From NCBI GenBank assembly GCA_021234155.1, contig JAJEKV010000408.1, forward strand, positions 102,732 through 166,731: a DNA stretch of 64,000 bases. The letters run 5' to 3'. The translations under genes and the position numbers were made by a program. The first letter of the stretch is position 1. Every line of letters begins with the position of its first letter. Shown here one piece after another: positions 43,917-55,641 of this stretch. The DNA comes from Isoetes taiwanensis (Eukaryota; Streptophyta; Lycopodiopsida; Isoetales; Isoetaceae). The notes below the pieces were generated by a model. The model was not told the origin of the DNA, ran no database searches, and was given only the letters and a program-made list of their open reading frames with translations.

Positions 43917-46599
43917 ATGGCCGAAGCCGTGACTGAACAGGATTTTATTGAGATTCATGGAGTTTCTGGTAAAGGATTATAGCCTACTTTGAAAGTGAAA
44001 TGGTTAGAAGAAAATTTAACAGATGCACAATGGTCTTCAGTTTGGCAAGAAGGCCGAAAAAACAAGATTAAAATTTCGATGGTGCAACCTCGACACCGAG
44101 AAAAACTAGACAGATTGTTGAAAAAACTATACCAAACATAAAGTATGGTAAACAATAAAGTGAGAAAGCAGGTAGCTTATGCTTTTGCTAGGAAAATTGT
44201 GATTCTACCATTTCAAACCCTGCAAAGCACAAGATCAATTAGGCATCTTTTGGAGCACAAGTAATGAAATATAGAAGTTGCAGGTCAAGGGGGAAGGAAG
44301 TCCATGTTGCACAATTGAGCAGAGGTACATTTAGAGAGAGTCGTAAGTTGGACCAGTCTGTTTTAAAAGATAATATGGAGTTTATCAAGAAAGCTATAAG
44401 TGAGATTGAGAATGAGAATGCAACCATGGCATCAGAGCTGCATGCAATTGAGGTTAGCTTAGCTGCAGAGGCTAGGTCAAGTGAGAAATTTAGTCTCGAA
44501 CTTGAAGAGAGCAGGAAGAAAGTTGAAGATTTGAAGACCTCAATACTTGAACTGCAGGTAGAAGGTGGAGAAGATGAATTGTTGAAAGAGTTGGAGCATA
44601 CATCCTAAATGGAGACATACTATTTATACAGGCTCAAGAAGCTTTTCAAGTCTCCAACTGCAGAAGCAAGTACCATGAGGAAGAGTACCTTAGAAGTTGA
44701 GATCAAGGATAAGGATGGTAAAATATCAGGCCTGAGAGGTAATCTTAATCATCTACAGAATTGAAGAATGTGATCATAATCCATTTTGCATCAACACTAT
44801 CAAGAGAAGATTACCAAGAATATGCAACTTTGGTGCTTGTTGTGCTTGTGGCCTAATTTTCCATGACAGGTAAAAGTTGTCTTTGGTGCTAAGTTGTGAT
44901 CATGAGTACCATCTGGCTTGTGCAGCCTTGTTGAATGAAGCTAAATGCAAGGTATATGATTCCACTATTCATCCAGATTTATTTCATGAACTTGGCATGA
45001 ATGTGGCAGCAGAGACAAAGTTGATAGATGTGCCTGCACATGCAAAGGATTTTTCGTCAGCAACATTAGACCTATAAACCTATAAACCTGCAAGTTTCAC
45101 CTATAAACCTGCAAGTTTCACCTATCAAGTCTACTTCACCTATCAGGTCACCTTCACCTATAAGGTCTGAAGATTGAGCCACCTTCAAAAGTGTTGAAGG
45201 ATGCAATGTTGAGTCCTAGAAGACTGTTAAGGCAAAGAACAGCTAATGATAAGAAAGCAGCTGCTGAGGACAAGGATTTAGCAGGTGATAATAAGTCAGC
45301 TCTAAAGAAGTTGTTGACAAGGATGAGCTTGTGGAGAGTACACCAATGGCAAAGAAGAACGCACCTATAAAAAGGAAAAGAAAAGATGTTGAAGCTGCAA
45401 AAACCAAGAGAAAAATTAATAAGAAGCAAAAGAATCCTACTCAAGTAAGGAAGTACAATTTCAGGAGAAAGGCATTGGCTGAAGAAATGGAAAGTGCAGG
45501 AATTGATCAGGAAGAAGTGGCACAGGTGGATGAAGAGACGAACCTAAGAAGGAAGAGGCCACTGTTGATGCCCAGACTGACATGCCACAGAATAAAACTG
45601 ATAATGACACTACAGATACCAAAATAAATGCAATTATGGAGGTCTTAAGAGGCAATTCAACTGTGTCTCTAAGAAGTTTGATTAACTAATAATCTTTGAA
45701 TGTTTAGGTACAATTGTATTGGAAGATCAAATGTTAAACAAATGGTTCAGAATTTGAATATTGTACAAGAGAAGTTAATATTGTCTTAAATGTTTCTGAA
45801 TTCTTTTGTATTTGTGTTTGTGTTTACTTTATGCTTGTTGAATTATAGGTATGCAGCACAGCCCTCTTTGAAGAGGAAACTTCTTGTTTTAGATGTGAAT
45901 GGTATCCTAGCAAGGACATACAGCAGGAACAATCCTATACATGTGGACAATAGGTCGTGAATAACAAAGACAAGCAAGAAATTGATTGTCTTAAGGCCTA
46001 AATGTAGAGAATTTTTTAAGGCAGATATGATAGATTTTGATATAGCAATTTGGTCTTCCATGAACTATATTAATGTCAATGAAGTGGTTGATAGAATAGC
46101 ACCAGATATGAAACGTAACTTTTTGTTCGTGTGGGACCAGTCTCATTGCCTTGAGATGCCTTTCACGTGGCCCATTAAATATGATAAACCATTGTACCTG
46201 AAATTATTGTCTAGGATTTTTAGTGAATATCCACAATATGAGGAAAATTGCATATTGTTGGATGATAGTATTCACCAAACATTTGCTTTTCCACCTTTCA
46301 CATCGCTTTTGGTACAGTTCAATTTGGATGCAAAAGATTCTGTATTGAAACAGCTCCTGCCAGTGATTAAGGATGTAGCAGGTGTTGATGATTTCTCTCT
46401 CATTCTTAAGGCACATTGTAGGCCAAAGCAGTACACAGAGGATGCACTCAAGATTTTGGAAAGCATGGCTGATTTTGCATTGGGAGAGGAGACAACTGAT
46501 TTGGTGAAGGCCTATTGCAATGATCAGCTGCAGTGGTTAAGGGAAACCTTTCAAAGTTCAGGACACAGGGATAGATTTCAGAAATACTTGAAGGATTAA
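43917..46599 (+). pseudogene. FCP1-homology (NIF-type) phosphatase-like gene, broken
   Basis: Starts at ATGGCCGAAGCCG in good context. Parts in order: MAEAVTEQDFIEIHGVSGKG, then TAG; a coiled coil (44264-44608, 114 aa); a Cys/His-rich block (about 44770-44960: CNFGACCACGLIF, TAA, CDHEYHLACAALLNEAKC); SP repeats (SPIKSTSPIRSPSPIRS, about 45109-45165); a basic block (IKRKRKDVEAAKTKRKINKK); and, after a TTATAG acceptor (45849), the FCP1 domain: KLLVLDVNGILA, TGA, RPKCREFF, FDIAIWSSMNYINV, FVWDQSHC, CILLDDSIHQ, ending at 46599. The catalytic DxDxT/V box reads DVNGI, lacking the second Asp. Whether all parts were one gene is inference. Three in-frame stops and some frameshifts break it. Confidence 0.65.
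45062..45165 (+). repeat. Short tandem CACCTATAA/CACCTATCA repeats
   Basis: CCTATAAACCTGCAAGTTT occurs twice and is followed by CACCTATCA(A/G)GTC units. In one frame they encode SPI-type repeats of the gene above. Confidence 0.7.
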
Positions 46600-48476
46600 C
46601 ATGTTAATAGGTTGTACATGTTGATATAGTGATATGGGGTTTACAGAGGCAGCTGATATTCCATAATTTTGTACAATAGTTTACATTGATACTTTGATAT
46701 GTAATTCAGGTAGTTAAATGCCACAATTTTGTAAATTTCATTCTCAATACCAAATCAGGTTATAAGTGCCTTGCATTGCTTTCCATTGATTTCATTTCTT
46801 TCCATTGTTTCTGCTTTATATAGTCAAACTATGAACAGTGTTTGAGTCAAATACCAAATGAACAGTATTTAACTCAATACCAAATGAATAATGAATTTAG
46901 GCTGAGTTTGGGAGGCTACATATAATCTGTTGGCATGTATCTTCAGCCATAGTATACAAGCTAGAATCCTCTTCATCTGCAATCATAAGTTAGCTAATCT
47001 CACAAGGTGGTTGTACACATTAGCTACAGGCTAGTCATCCAATAGTACAAATTTGAGTCCACCTACGTGTTTATAGTTTTATACCCCCTAAAACAGTATA
47101 ATACATGCATGAAATCAACACAATTGAGTACATTGCCTCAAACCTTATAGTATTTCGCAACTCTCATTATACAGTATAAAAAAACTTGTACGAGCATATC
47201 CCACAAACGAGGATCGCTATCTACGGTCCAAATCAAAGAATAAGTCGTGAATATGCCTATCCAACAGCTCTCGTTGCCCAGACTCACCCCCCGTGTGAAT
47301 ATGCACCAAAACCAAAGGGGGTTTTAGGGGGAATTTAATTTAAAGTGTTGGATGTAACGGTTTGTGTTAACTAACAAAATTTTTGGCCCCTTCGGGGCCT
47401 TGGGGATGGGTTAGAGATGGATGAATAAAGTTGATGTATCCAACCAACCATAATGACAACACATCAATAAGGTCTTCGCCATGTGCAGGTGGTGGTTGCG
47501 CTGATGGTGGCGGGACTAATTGAACTTGATCTTCATTTATAGGGTTCTCTGGTATAGTAATAATGTTTGAATCAACATCGTGTTGGCTTCAGGTGTCAGA
47601 GTAATTTCATGTGGAATTGATGGATTGGAGATTCTATAGTCTGCATTAACATAAAGGAAAGAAATTGGTTAGATTGATATTAATTTAGAAAATAGAACTT
47701 TAATAGCGAAATAAAATTGAATCAAATAAAAGCTTTTGACACGGATATGCTCTACAATAATGTTTTATTCACAAACCATTGCATGAACATCAATGTTACT
47801 CTGCACTAACAATTGGTTGCCTGACTTTGGTTTAACAGATGAAGAGAATCAGCCAATTTGGTGATGTGGAGTAGATTTCCTATAATGGTCGGTGAAGCGA
47901 GATCAAGGGTAGAGGTTTTGAAGCAAGCTTGCTCTGTTAGCGTTCCGCGGGTTGTTACTCACAATGAAACCATTGTTTATCAATCCATATGATTTTGGAT
48001 GCTCTATCTCTAGCTTAAAGGTAATGCATGATTCACCTGCTGGTTCGATTAAAGTTTCAAACCTACAACATAAATGCTTTTTGTAGCCACCGTTTGACGG
48101 ATCTGCATGATTCAAAAAAGGGCGTGGAATAATTCGCATGTTGTGTGCACAAAAATCTGTTTGTTGATTGAAGCTAAAGGCTGGCTGCTATGAACAATCC
48201 GGCAGGCCAGGAATATCCAAGAGTTGGAAGCAAACATAGGGCCTAAACTCTAGACTCTTTTTGAATCTACAGCAAATCTTAGAACAAATAAAGGGAAGGA
48301 AACAAAGGCGGGTTTTGCAGCACTACATTATAGAACCAGGAAAACAATACCTTGTAGAAAAAACCAATATGCTAACTGATGAAACATTAAAAAACAAATA
48401 CCTTCGTAAGTGTGAGCAAAAAATCCACCTCGTGGTATCAAAAATCCACTCCGACAACAAGAATCCAAGAGGGCAA
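46600..48476. other. Non-coding stretch
   Basis: Beyond the FCP1-like stop there is AT-rich sequence. 47280-47410 has CCCC/GGGG-rich blocks (GGCCCCTTCGGGGCC, a perfect palindrome around CTTCG, at about 47385). A 78-codon minus ORF at 47903-48139 has no motif or splice context and is not called. Confidence 0.4.
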
Positions 48477-48640
48477 GTACACATGCACACACATGCACAC
48501 ATGCACATGCACTTGCACATGCACAGTGCACATGCACATGCATACACATGCATATACATGCACATGCACGTGCACATGCACCTGCATACACATGCACAAA
48601 CATGCACATGCGCAGTGTTCATGCATAAACATATGCAGAG
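48477..48640. repeat. CATGCA hexamer microsatellite
   Basis: About 160 bp of imperfect CACATG/CATGCA units with occasional GTGCA and TATACA variants. CATG and TGCA are palindromic, so the array can fold on itself. Long ORFs on both strands here are products of the repeat. Confidence 0.9.
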
Positions 48641-49004
48641 AAAGACAACAACCCTCGGATTGTTCCAACCAACGAAAATCAACGGCCCATAAAGGGTGCA
48701 CTCTAGAAATACTATTTAGTACACCTAAACGAATACAACAACGAAATCATAGAAAAACCATGTGAAAAAGCGTATAAAAATCTAAAAGTAACCCCCTATT
48801 ATTGTGCTAGATATTAGTAATGTCCCGAGACAATAACAGATTCAACTCCAAATACATTTCCTCATCCATCCACATAATCTTCAAGCAAAGTGTGCTTTCC
48901 TTCTGTGCACTTCATTACATAAAATTTATCCCCTCCTCATTACCTTATTCTGCATTGACAGCAAAGTTATCTCCCACCTCTACTATAGAACTCGCTATGT
49001 CATA

Positions 49005-49825
49005 GTCTTCTCATCATCCTCTTCTTCATGCTCATTTTCTTCATGCAAGTCCTCATTAGTAGCATCAATTGTTACTTTAGGCTCCTTCAGCTTTAGTTCG
49101 GTATTCTCCCAACCACCAATACGAGACTTGGTGCTTCATGGGTCCCATTTAAATTGAACACAATTTTTGCAGAAGCATGAGAGCGGTCTATAGGCTACCT
49201 TAAAAGTGTTGCCCCTATATCACATGGTCTTATGCAATAGAGATGTGTAGTTCCTTTCAAAGTATGACAGTCAAATCTCTCAGATCTGTCTATTTTTGAG
49301 GAATCAATTTCCCAGAAGTACCTGCACAAGTGCCATGTGTTGTAAGTGTTGAAAGCGTTGATGAAGCAATTCATGATGGTAATTATAAACAAATAGAAAT
49401 AAGTACCATGTGCCACATCATGGATACAAAAGAACAACCACACTTACCAACAATTCCTAGTTTCATGCCTTTAATTACTGACATAATATTTACACATGTG
49501 CTTTAAGTGACCAAGTGTTGGCAGCAGATAGCATTGCACATGTATTTCAAAGAATAAAAGTTGACAATTAAGTGTATCTTATAATTTCATTATCAGATGA
49601 ATTATTGTTGAAGTGCCAACTAAGAAATGCAACCATCTCCTTTGCATACTGCAATTTCTTTCCATTATATTTCATCTGTTCTTTCGCTAGAATCCTTTTG
49701 ATGACAGCTCCAACACCATCATGTTCACCTTTTCCATGTGAGCTAGCAAAACAAGGTGCTGCGCACGGAGGGTTGCCCTCCAATTTCTCGAAGGTGAAGT
49801 GGCCTAAATCAAACCATGAAGTCAT
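49005..49825 (-). pseudogene. C-terminal half of an uncharacterised transposase-like protein
   Basis: Minus-strand order: 49825-49572 reads NPPCAAPCFASSHGKGEHDG and VGAVIKRILAKEQMKYNGKK; then, after a TTGTGCAG acceptor, 49321-49195 reads YFWEIDSSKIDRSERFDCHT, LKGTTHLYCIR; then YRPLSCFCKNCVQFKWDP, stop, and an acidic tail (EENEHEEEDDEKTMT, stop near 49005). The SHGKG..DG.GA..KR signature with downstream GT..LHCI and SCFC..C is, as far as I recall, a recurrent arrangement in unnamed mobile-element-like proteins of animals and ferns. No family name is claimed. One stop after FKWDP. Confidence 0.55.
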
Positions 49826-50246
49826 GTTTTCACAATATTTAAATTAAAGTAGACCCCTACCATGTTCTGACAATCAATTTATAGGCCCCTACATTCATGT
49901 ACAAGCCCCTCCACAAGTGCCCCTCGATTGAATTGTGTATGCAATTGAGTTATTTAATGTTGTAGAAGTGTCCGTACGCGTTTTATGTCGTGCAGACACA
50001 ATCACAGTTCGGATTTGGCCTGTTCAAGTGCTTCAGAGAAAGCATAGCCAAAATATTAGCCATAGCCAAAATGGTCTTCACACAAACATCAGTTGGTTCC
50101 AGATCCATATGCTTTTTTTTTTTTTTTTTTTTTTTTGCGGCAAAAAGGAGCCGCTTGTTCCGCATGAGAGGCCATGGCCATTTACAACCGATTTGCATTT
50201 TTTTTAGCCGATTTCACAGTTGCTTGGATTTGATTAGACAGAAGCC
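49826..50246. other. Candidate promoter region with poly(T)
   Basis: A 24-base T run lies at 50113-50136. There is no clear TATA box. It precedes the possible first exon at 50247. Confidence 0.35.
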
Positions 50247-50290
50247 ATGGCTCTCTCTGCTGTGGCATCGATTCAAGCAGCTAATCAAAG
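50247..50290 (+). CDS. Possible first exon (MALSAVASIQAANQ)
   Basis: ATGGCTCTCTCTGC in good plant start context (GAAGCC before it) runs 44 bases to AAAG/GTAAAA, a usable donor. The Ala/Ser-rich N-terminus without acidic residues resembles a plastid transit peptide. I could not find the following exons, so it may be an orphan or a gene start with long introns. Too short for certainty. Confidence 0.35.
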
Positions 50291-51749
50291 GTAAAAAGGT
50301 TTGAGCTTCTATGTTGGAATGTGTGCTTTAGAGCTTTTGGTAACTGGAAAGGATGGTTTTGTTTTAAAACAAGCAGCTTATTGGCCCTTTTGAATGGGTT
50401 GTTGTATGTATATAAGTACTACTTTCTGTGATTTCTCTCTAAGTTTTTTGTTTATAATCATTTCAGGCATTACTACTTACATGATCATTTTCTGTATCCT
50501 CCATGGTTAGCATATCTGGTCATGTGCATATTTTACGCTTAAAAATTTCAAAGTTAAGCACTTTCTTCAATTAAGTAATATATTAGAATGTACAGATTAT
50601 CATTCTAGGCGTCATACATAAGCCATGGAAAAAAGTCAACCAAATTCAGATATCCAAGTTTCAATATCATTGCTCATGCATTAACTTATGCAGATGAGTT
50701 AATAGAATAAATTAAGCATCTTGCTTACAATAAAAGAAAATATTATATAGCATAAACCTGCTTCCTTTTATCAGATAAACCTTCACGAGAACCTAAGGAT
50801 TTCAACTTGTCACACAAACTCTTGAAATTTTTGTATGCGATGATGTGTAGCAGCATCATTATTCTTCATTATTCTTCTGCCTTGAACTTGGCAGCTCGAT
50901 TCCATCATCCATGCAAACCACTTTACCTAGGACAAGAGAACTACATTAAGAGGAGAATATCCGTACCTGAAGTTTGATTTGTCCGATTTATCCTCGCCCT
51001 CCAGCCGATTGCATAGGATACTAAGGATCTTTTGATATATTGCATCTCTGCATCTCTGATCTTCCCTGAGAATCATATCTATACATGCAGAAGAGCTTAC
51101 AGAAATGGGTCGAGCTTGGAGCAGGCAGTCAGAATAACCCATTTAGATCTTTTCAAAACAAATCAGTGCTGCAAAGGACTTCATGGTTTTGCTTCAATAG
51201 CATGCAAACGGCCAAGAAAATGTGCCGAATCCATGTACTAGCCACGAAATAGGCATCTACCTAAAGGGCATTTTTAAGAAAGCCGCACATACCACTGGAA
51301 GCGCCGTTAAGGTGAGCATATTTCATCTTTGCATCTCTGAATCATATCTGCTTATGCGGAAGACCTTGGTCAATATCGCAGCCTGTCATAACGTGTTCTT
51401 CTGCTTGCAAAAATAGATCAAGCTTGGACACATCTCTAGTCTTTCTTATCGGCATATGTAGAAGCCTATTTTAATGCATTAAATTTGGAGCAGCTTCGTA
51501 GCTTGCCAGAATATATTCCATAGATCTTTTGAGCAGATCGATGTTGCAAAGGTTTGCGTACCTGTTCTAATTCAGTAGAATGATTCCATGAAATGATCTC
51601 ATGAAACAGTTTTAGAAACGAAAAATGCATTCAGAAGTATCAAAACTTTGAGGCAGATCCATATTGAGCAGTAGAGCACATTGCCCGGACTAGTCTATCT
51701 TTGCTAAATCCTAAGACCCATATCTTTGCTTGTTAGTCATATAATTCAT
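50291..51749. other. Non-coding stretch with diverged repeats
   Basis: Related segments around 51060-51180, 51330-51410 and 51430-51550 share ATCTTTTnnnnCAGAT and GGAGCAG..GC...CAGAATA blocks. A minus ORF at 50927-51142 (EDQRCRDAIYQKILSILCNR) may be an exon but has no family motif. Confidence 0.35.
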
Positions 51750-54700
51750 AAATGGTTCATTCAATACATCACTTTTTACCTTCATAAGAGTTGATAATTG
51801 ACATTAGAACATTAAACATAACATAAAGTTTAAAATTTCCCTTTTCTTTCGAATCAACACTATAGAGTTCAATAGACTTCTCAAAATTGTATCTTCAACG
51901 TCATCACGTCTTTGTAGCTTTTCCAACGTGAATAAATGGGAAAACCTGCGTAGGAGCAAGAAATCCGTTACTGCAAAGTGAAACCAACCGGAGGACGATT
52001 AGCCTAAGAAGGGTAAGAGCCTAAGTCACTAGCAGGTAAGCTACGGATTCCTTGGGCTTATCACCCTTCACCTTGCATGTTAACACCAACACAATAGACA
52101 TGTATATTTATCAAGCATAGACTATATAAGTAATTCTGCCGTAAATGATGAACCTGCATGCCCTTCATCTTGCATTAAGATAATTAAGATAAACATAATA
52201 GACGTGCTTCATCTTGCATGTTAAGATAAACACAACCCTGCCCTAAATAATGAACCTGCATGCCCTTCATCTTGCATTAAGATAAACATAATAGACATGC
52301 CTAAGTCGTTACATGTTAACAAGTCGTTTTATACTCTATCCCTAAGGCCAACCATGTTTTTTCATGATCTGTAGACTATTAAAACATTATGTAGTGGAGC
52401 AAGTTTCCCATTTATGTAAGACTGTATAGCCAGGGATCATAAGCCTTTATTTGTCATGGCATATTCTCCGTATCCTCCATCACGGTCTTGCAGATGCCGG
52501 TTCCTTATCTTGCTGATGCAGGTTCCTTATCGACATTCTAAAGGCCAACATTATCTGGCAGATGCATGAATTAAAACAGAATTGCCATTTCCACTACCTA
52601 ATACCCAGCAAATGCATGGTCTTCTATAATTTGGTGCTTTCAAGTTCTGCAAGTGAGTATATATGCTAGGGGGATAAACCATACTTAGAATGTAGAGCAA
52701 TAATATAACCTGTTGCAACAAGCAGATTCAATAATTTTATTATAGTCTAAGATATGTGGACAAAGCTCTATACAACAGCATATACTTAGTAGAAAAGCAT
52801 TATTCAAAGGACACTGTACCTCTGTGCGCAGAATTCAATGCTACAACTTAAAATTAGCAGTAATGCCATCAAAGGATCTTATGTTCAGTACATTCTTTAT
52901 GATCAGAAATGTTATTAGTTAGGCTACATGTATTAACCTTCTACAGTAAGTTATATGAAGTGGACAATGCTGGCTGCATGGATTCATCCACATCCAGTAA
53001 ACTACCCCTGGATTTAATAATTGGGCACCTTGGTCTTAACAATCTCTCTTAGTATTTAGTTTGCCCAGCATTTATATGGTCAAAGCATTTATATGGTCAG
53101 AGCAAGCATGGATAATACCGTTCTTTTTTGGCTTAAGGCAACATGTGCAAAGCCCATGATCAGACATAAGGTGAACTGCAGGATAATGCATTATAGCAAC
53201 GAGCTAGAGATTTAATTGCAAATACATCAAGCATTTTACATGAAATAGACAAGGATTTAAATTGATTTAATCAGAGCTGAGAGGAGCCGTTTGTCTCAGC
53301 TTTAATTCCATCGGCTTGAGGAAATCCTTGTTGCCATACTCATCCAGCTTATTCAGAGAAATTTCAGTTGAATGCTCACCATTATTGCTCTTCTTTTTGC
53401 CGCTATTTCTACTTGCACTCAGATCATCTGAAGCTACAATATATTAGGATGTTATCTGCACCATTTCTTTTGTCTTTTTTTATTCGATTCTCATCACAAA
53501 TCATGTGCCAAGATGTAGCAACAGTATTATAATGTAGCAATTTGATCACTATTAATGATGAATATCAGATGCAGGCAATGTATTAGAATATACAGATTCA
53601 CTCATAATGATCAACCTTGTTGCCCACATGCAGCACATTAGCACAGGGTAAATCAGATCTACCTAGCTATGCAATTATTAGATCACAAGCAAAAGTTGAG
53701 GTTTCTAAGCAAAAATTGCAAATCATAACCTGATTAGGACGAGTTGAGCCAGATGGAATATTGACGCAGTCTTTTATTGTGGAATCACCCTCCTTCATTC
53801 TCCTTGCTGGAAGTCCAGATCATTATTCTGTCCCATATACACCTATCAATCATTAACATAGGAGCAGCCGGATGCACAAGCTTAAGATTTATCTCTTTCC
53901 AGCATGTTTCTACAATATGATCCTGAAACTTTTAAAAAAGCAGGCTACCGTCTGTACAACCCATTAGGTTTAGCTTCATACCTACACCCATAATCTGGTT
54001 CTTTGATCCGAAGCCCCATTCTTGGATCCTGTCTTTACATCGGTCCCTACCTGTTAGGGAGGCCATCGCCAGACCCTAATTAGGGTCGTCCATAGAAATA
54101 GAGAACCATTCTCCAAGTATTGCCTTAAAAAACTCCTATCTGCCATGTCATATTTATCATATTGTTCCAAATTTTGCCATCACACTGCCAATCCTTTAGC
54201 CTTTTTTTCTTTTACACATGTTTGTGGTCTCCCCTGAATTTTTTGGAAAATTCCCCATGCATTATTATGCACACATTGCCAGTATTTTGTCATCTATGAT
54301 GGACATGCATTTGCAATGGTTAGAATTTTCAGCCAACGTACTGTATACGAATTAAAAAACAAAAAATGCCAAGTGGCCATAATGCCATTACAACTTCTCT
54401 GTATTAATTTTCATCATAATTCAACCTAGCTTCCAAGTCTTGTGTCTTTTAAGTCTTTTCCACTTTGGAATCCACCATCAACCATGGAATTTCAACCTTG
54501 GAGTCCATCATGGAGCTCAACCTCCTTCCTGTTACACTCCAGACCTTTGTAATTTCTCACATAAAAAATCAACTATTAGAACATGTTCCAATGCATCACC
54601 TATCTCGTAACATGTCATCATCTATTTTGTTTTCATTTTCCCTTTTAAGACTATCCACTAACTGGCACAATTATGATCTTATAATCATAAAGCAATAATG

Positions 54701-54845
54701 CCATAGAACCATAGAACCATTGGTCTTTTCCTTTGTTCGAACAACCTGCAGTAAATAACTACAGATAGAGCAATAGTACCCTAGAGTCCTGATGCATTAG
54801 AGCCCTAAGGATTCCTCCATAACTTATAATAAAAAAAGCATGCCA
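51750..54845. repeat. 3.1-kb duplication, copy A
   Basis: From TCATTCAATACATCACTTTT to ACTTATAATAAAAAAAG it is collinear with 55642-58735 at an offset of about 3.88 kb. Long stretches are identical; differences cluster at CAG/CTG. It carries a coding exon at 53267-53433. Confidence 0.88.
53267..53433 (-). CDS. Last exon of an unrecognised gene (copy A)
   Basis: After an ATTGTAG acceptor the frame reads ASDDLSASRNSGKKKSNNGE, HSTEISLNKLDEYGNKDFLK, PMELKLRQTAPLSSD, stop. It is open to the stop and conserved in copy B with few, mostly mild changes (L/P, N/T, S/R), which supports real coding. A lysine-rich basic patch could be nuclear targeting. A possible first exon (ATGGCCTCCCTAACAG/GTAGGG, about 54065) lies upstream on the same strand; the intervening exons are not identified. 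Confidence 0.5.
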
Positions 54846-55641
54846 CCTACCGTAGGTCAGGGTGGGCCAAAATTCATAAATAGAGTTAGCAACAAGGAGA
54901 GTAGGACCTTGTTGCCAAAGCCCTACCCTACCTATATTGCCTACCTCTTATTGCAACAGAGCCAAATGGCAAGCAAGTAGAAAGTCATCAAATTTTCTGG
55001 AGCATTATATTCCAAAAATGCCCAATGGCAATCTCTTAAGAGCCTGATGGATGTTCCAGTCTATGCTATGTATTTTTCACAGCTAATGCACAAGACTAAT
55101 TTAAAATAGCTAAAACTCACTTTATAGTTTAGCTTCCATATTGGCATAGTTTTATCAACAACAGATGTCCCATTACCTTTATATCTGAATGAATTTCTCT
55201 GATTTTAGCCAAGAGTGAGAAATCAACTGTCATTTTTCCACATGTTATATTTGTACCGCTGATTATTGACATCATACTCATCCTCAATGGAAGTCTTGGT
55301 GGGTAATCGTCTAGATTATGATCATCATTTCCAGCCCATGGCGCTTCCTATAAATATCCAATAAGTATTAGTAAAAAATTATATACACCTGTATTTTGAC
55401 CATTTTAAGGCCCCTAGTATAACTAGAGAACTGAGATAATGAAAACAAAAACCTTTTAAAATATGTTCAAACAGACTTTTACCTTCCATGGACTTTTGCA
55501 AAGACCACTTCGGGCCAATATGCAGCCTTAAGCCAAAACAGGTGTAAAATTGACTTAAGCCTTAAGAATGGTCAACATTTATCAAAGCAGAAGAAAGTAC
55601 GAGATTCTATGATAAATAAAAATTTCCTTTTGTCATTCCAA
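54846..55641. other. Spacer between the two 3.1-kb copies
   Basis: AT-rich, no gene recognised. It is present once within the window, so the duplication is not simply head-to-tail abutting. Confidence 0.5.

Noticed and set aside
44239-44427. Minus-strand ORF opposite the coiled coil (also 45154-45655)
   Set aside because: Leu/Ser/Phe-rich antisense shadows of Glu/Lys-rich coding sequence.
47903-48139. 78-aa minus-strand ORF
   Set aside because: No motif, no splice or promoter context, no repeat partner.
48261-48765. ORFs up to 143 aa on both strands with His/Cys-rich repeats
   Set aside because: Produced entirely by the CATGCA microsatellite; no independent coding evidence.
50113-50136. 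24-base T run as a retroposon tail on the minus strand
   Set aside because: No retroposon body or target duplication could be matched next to it.
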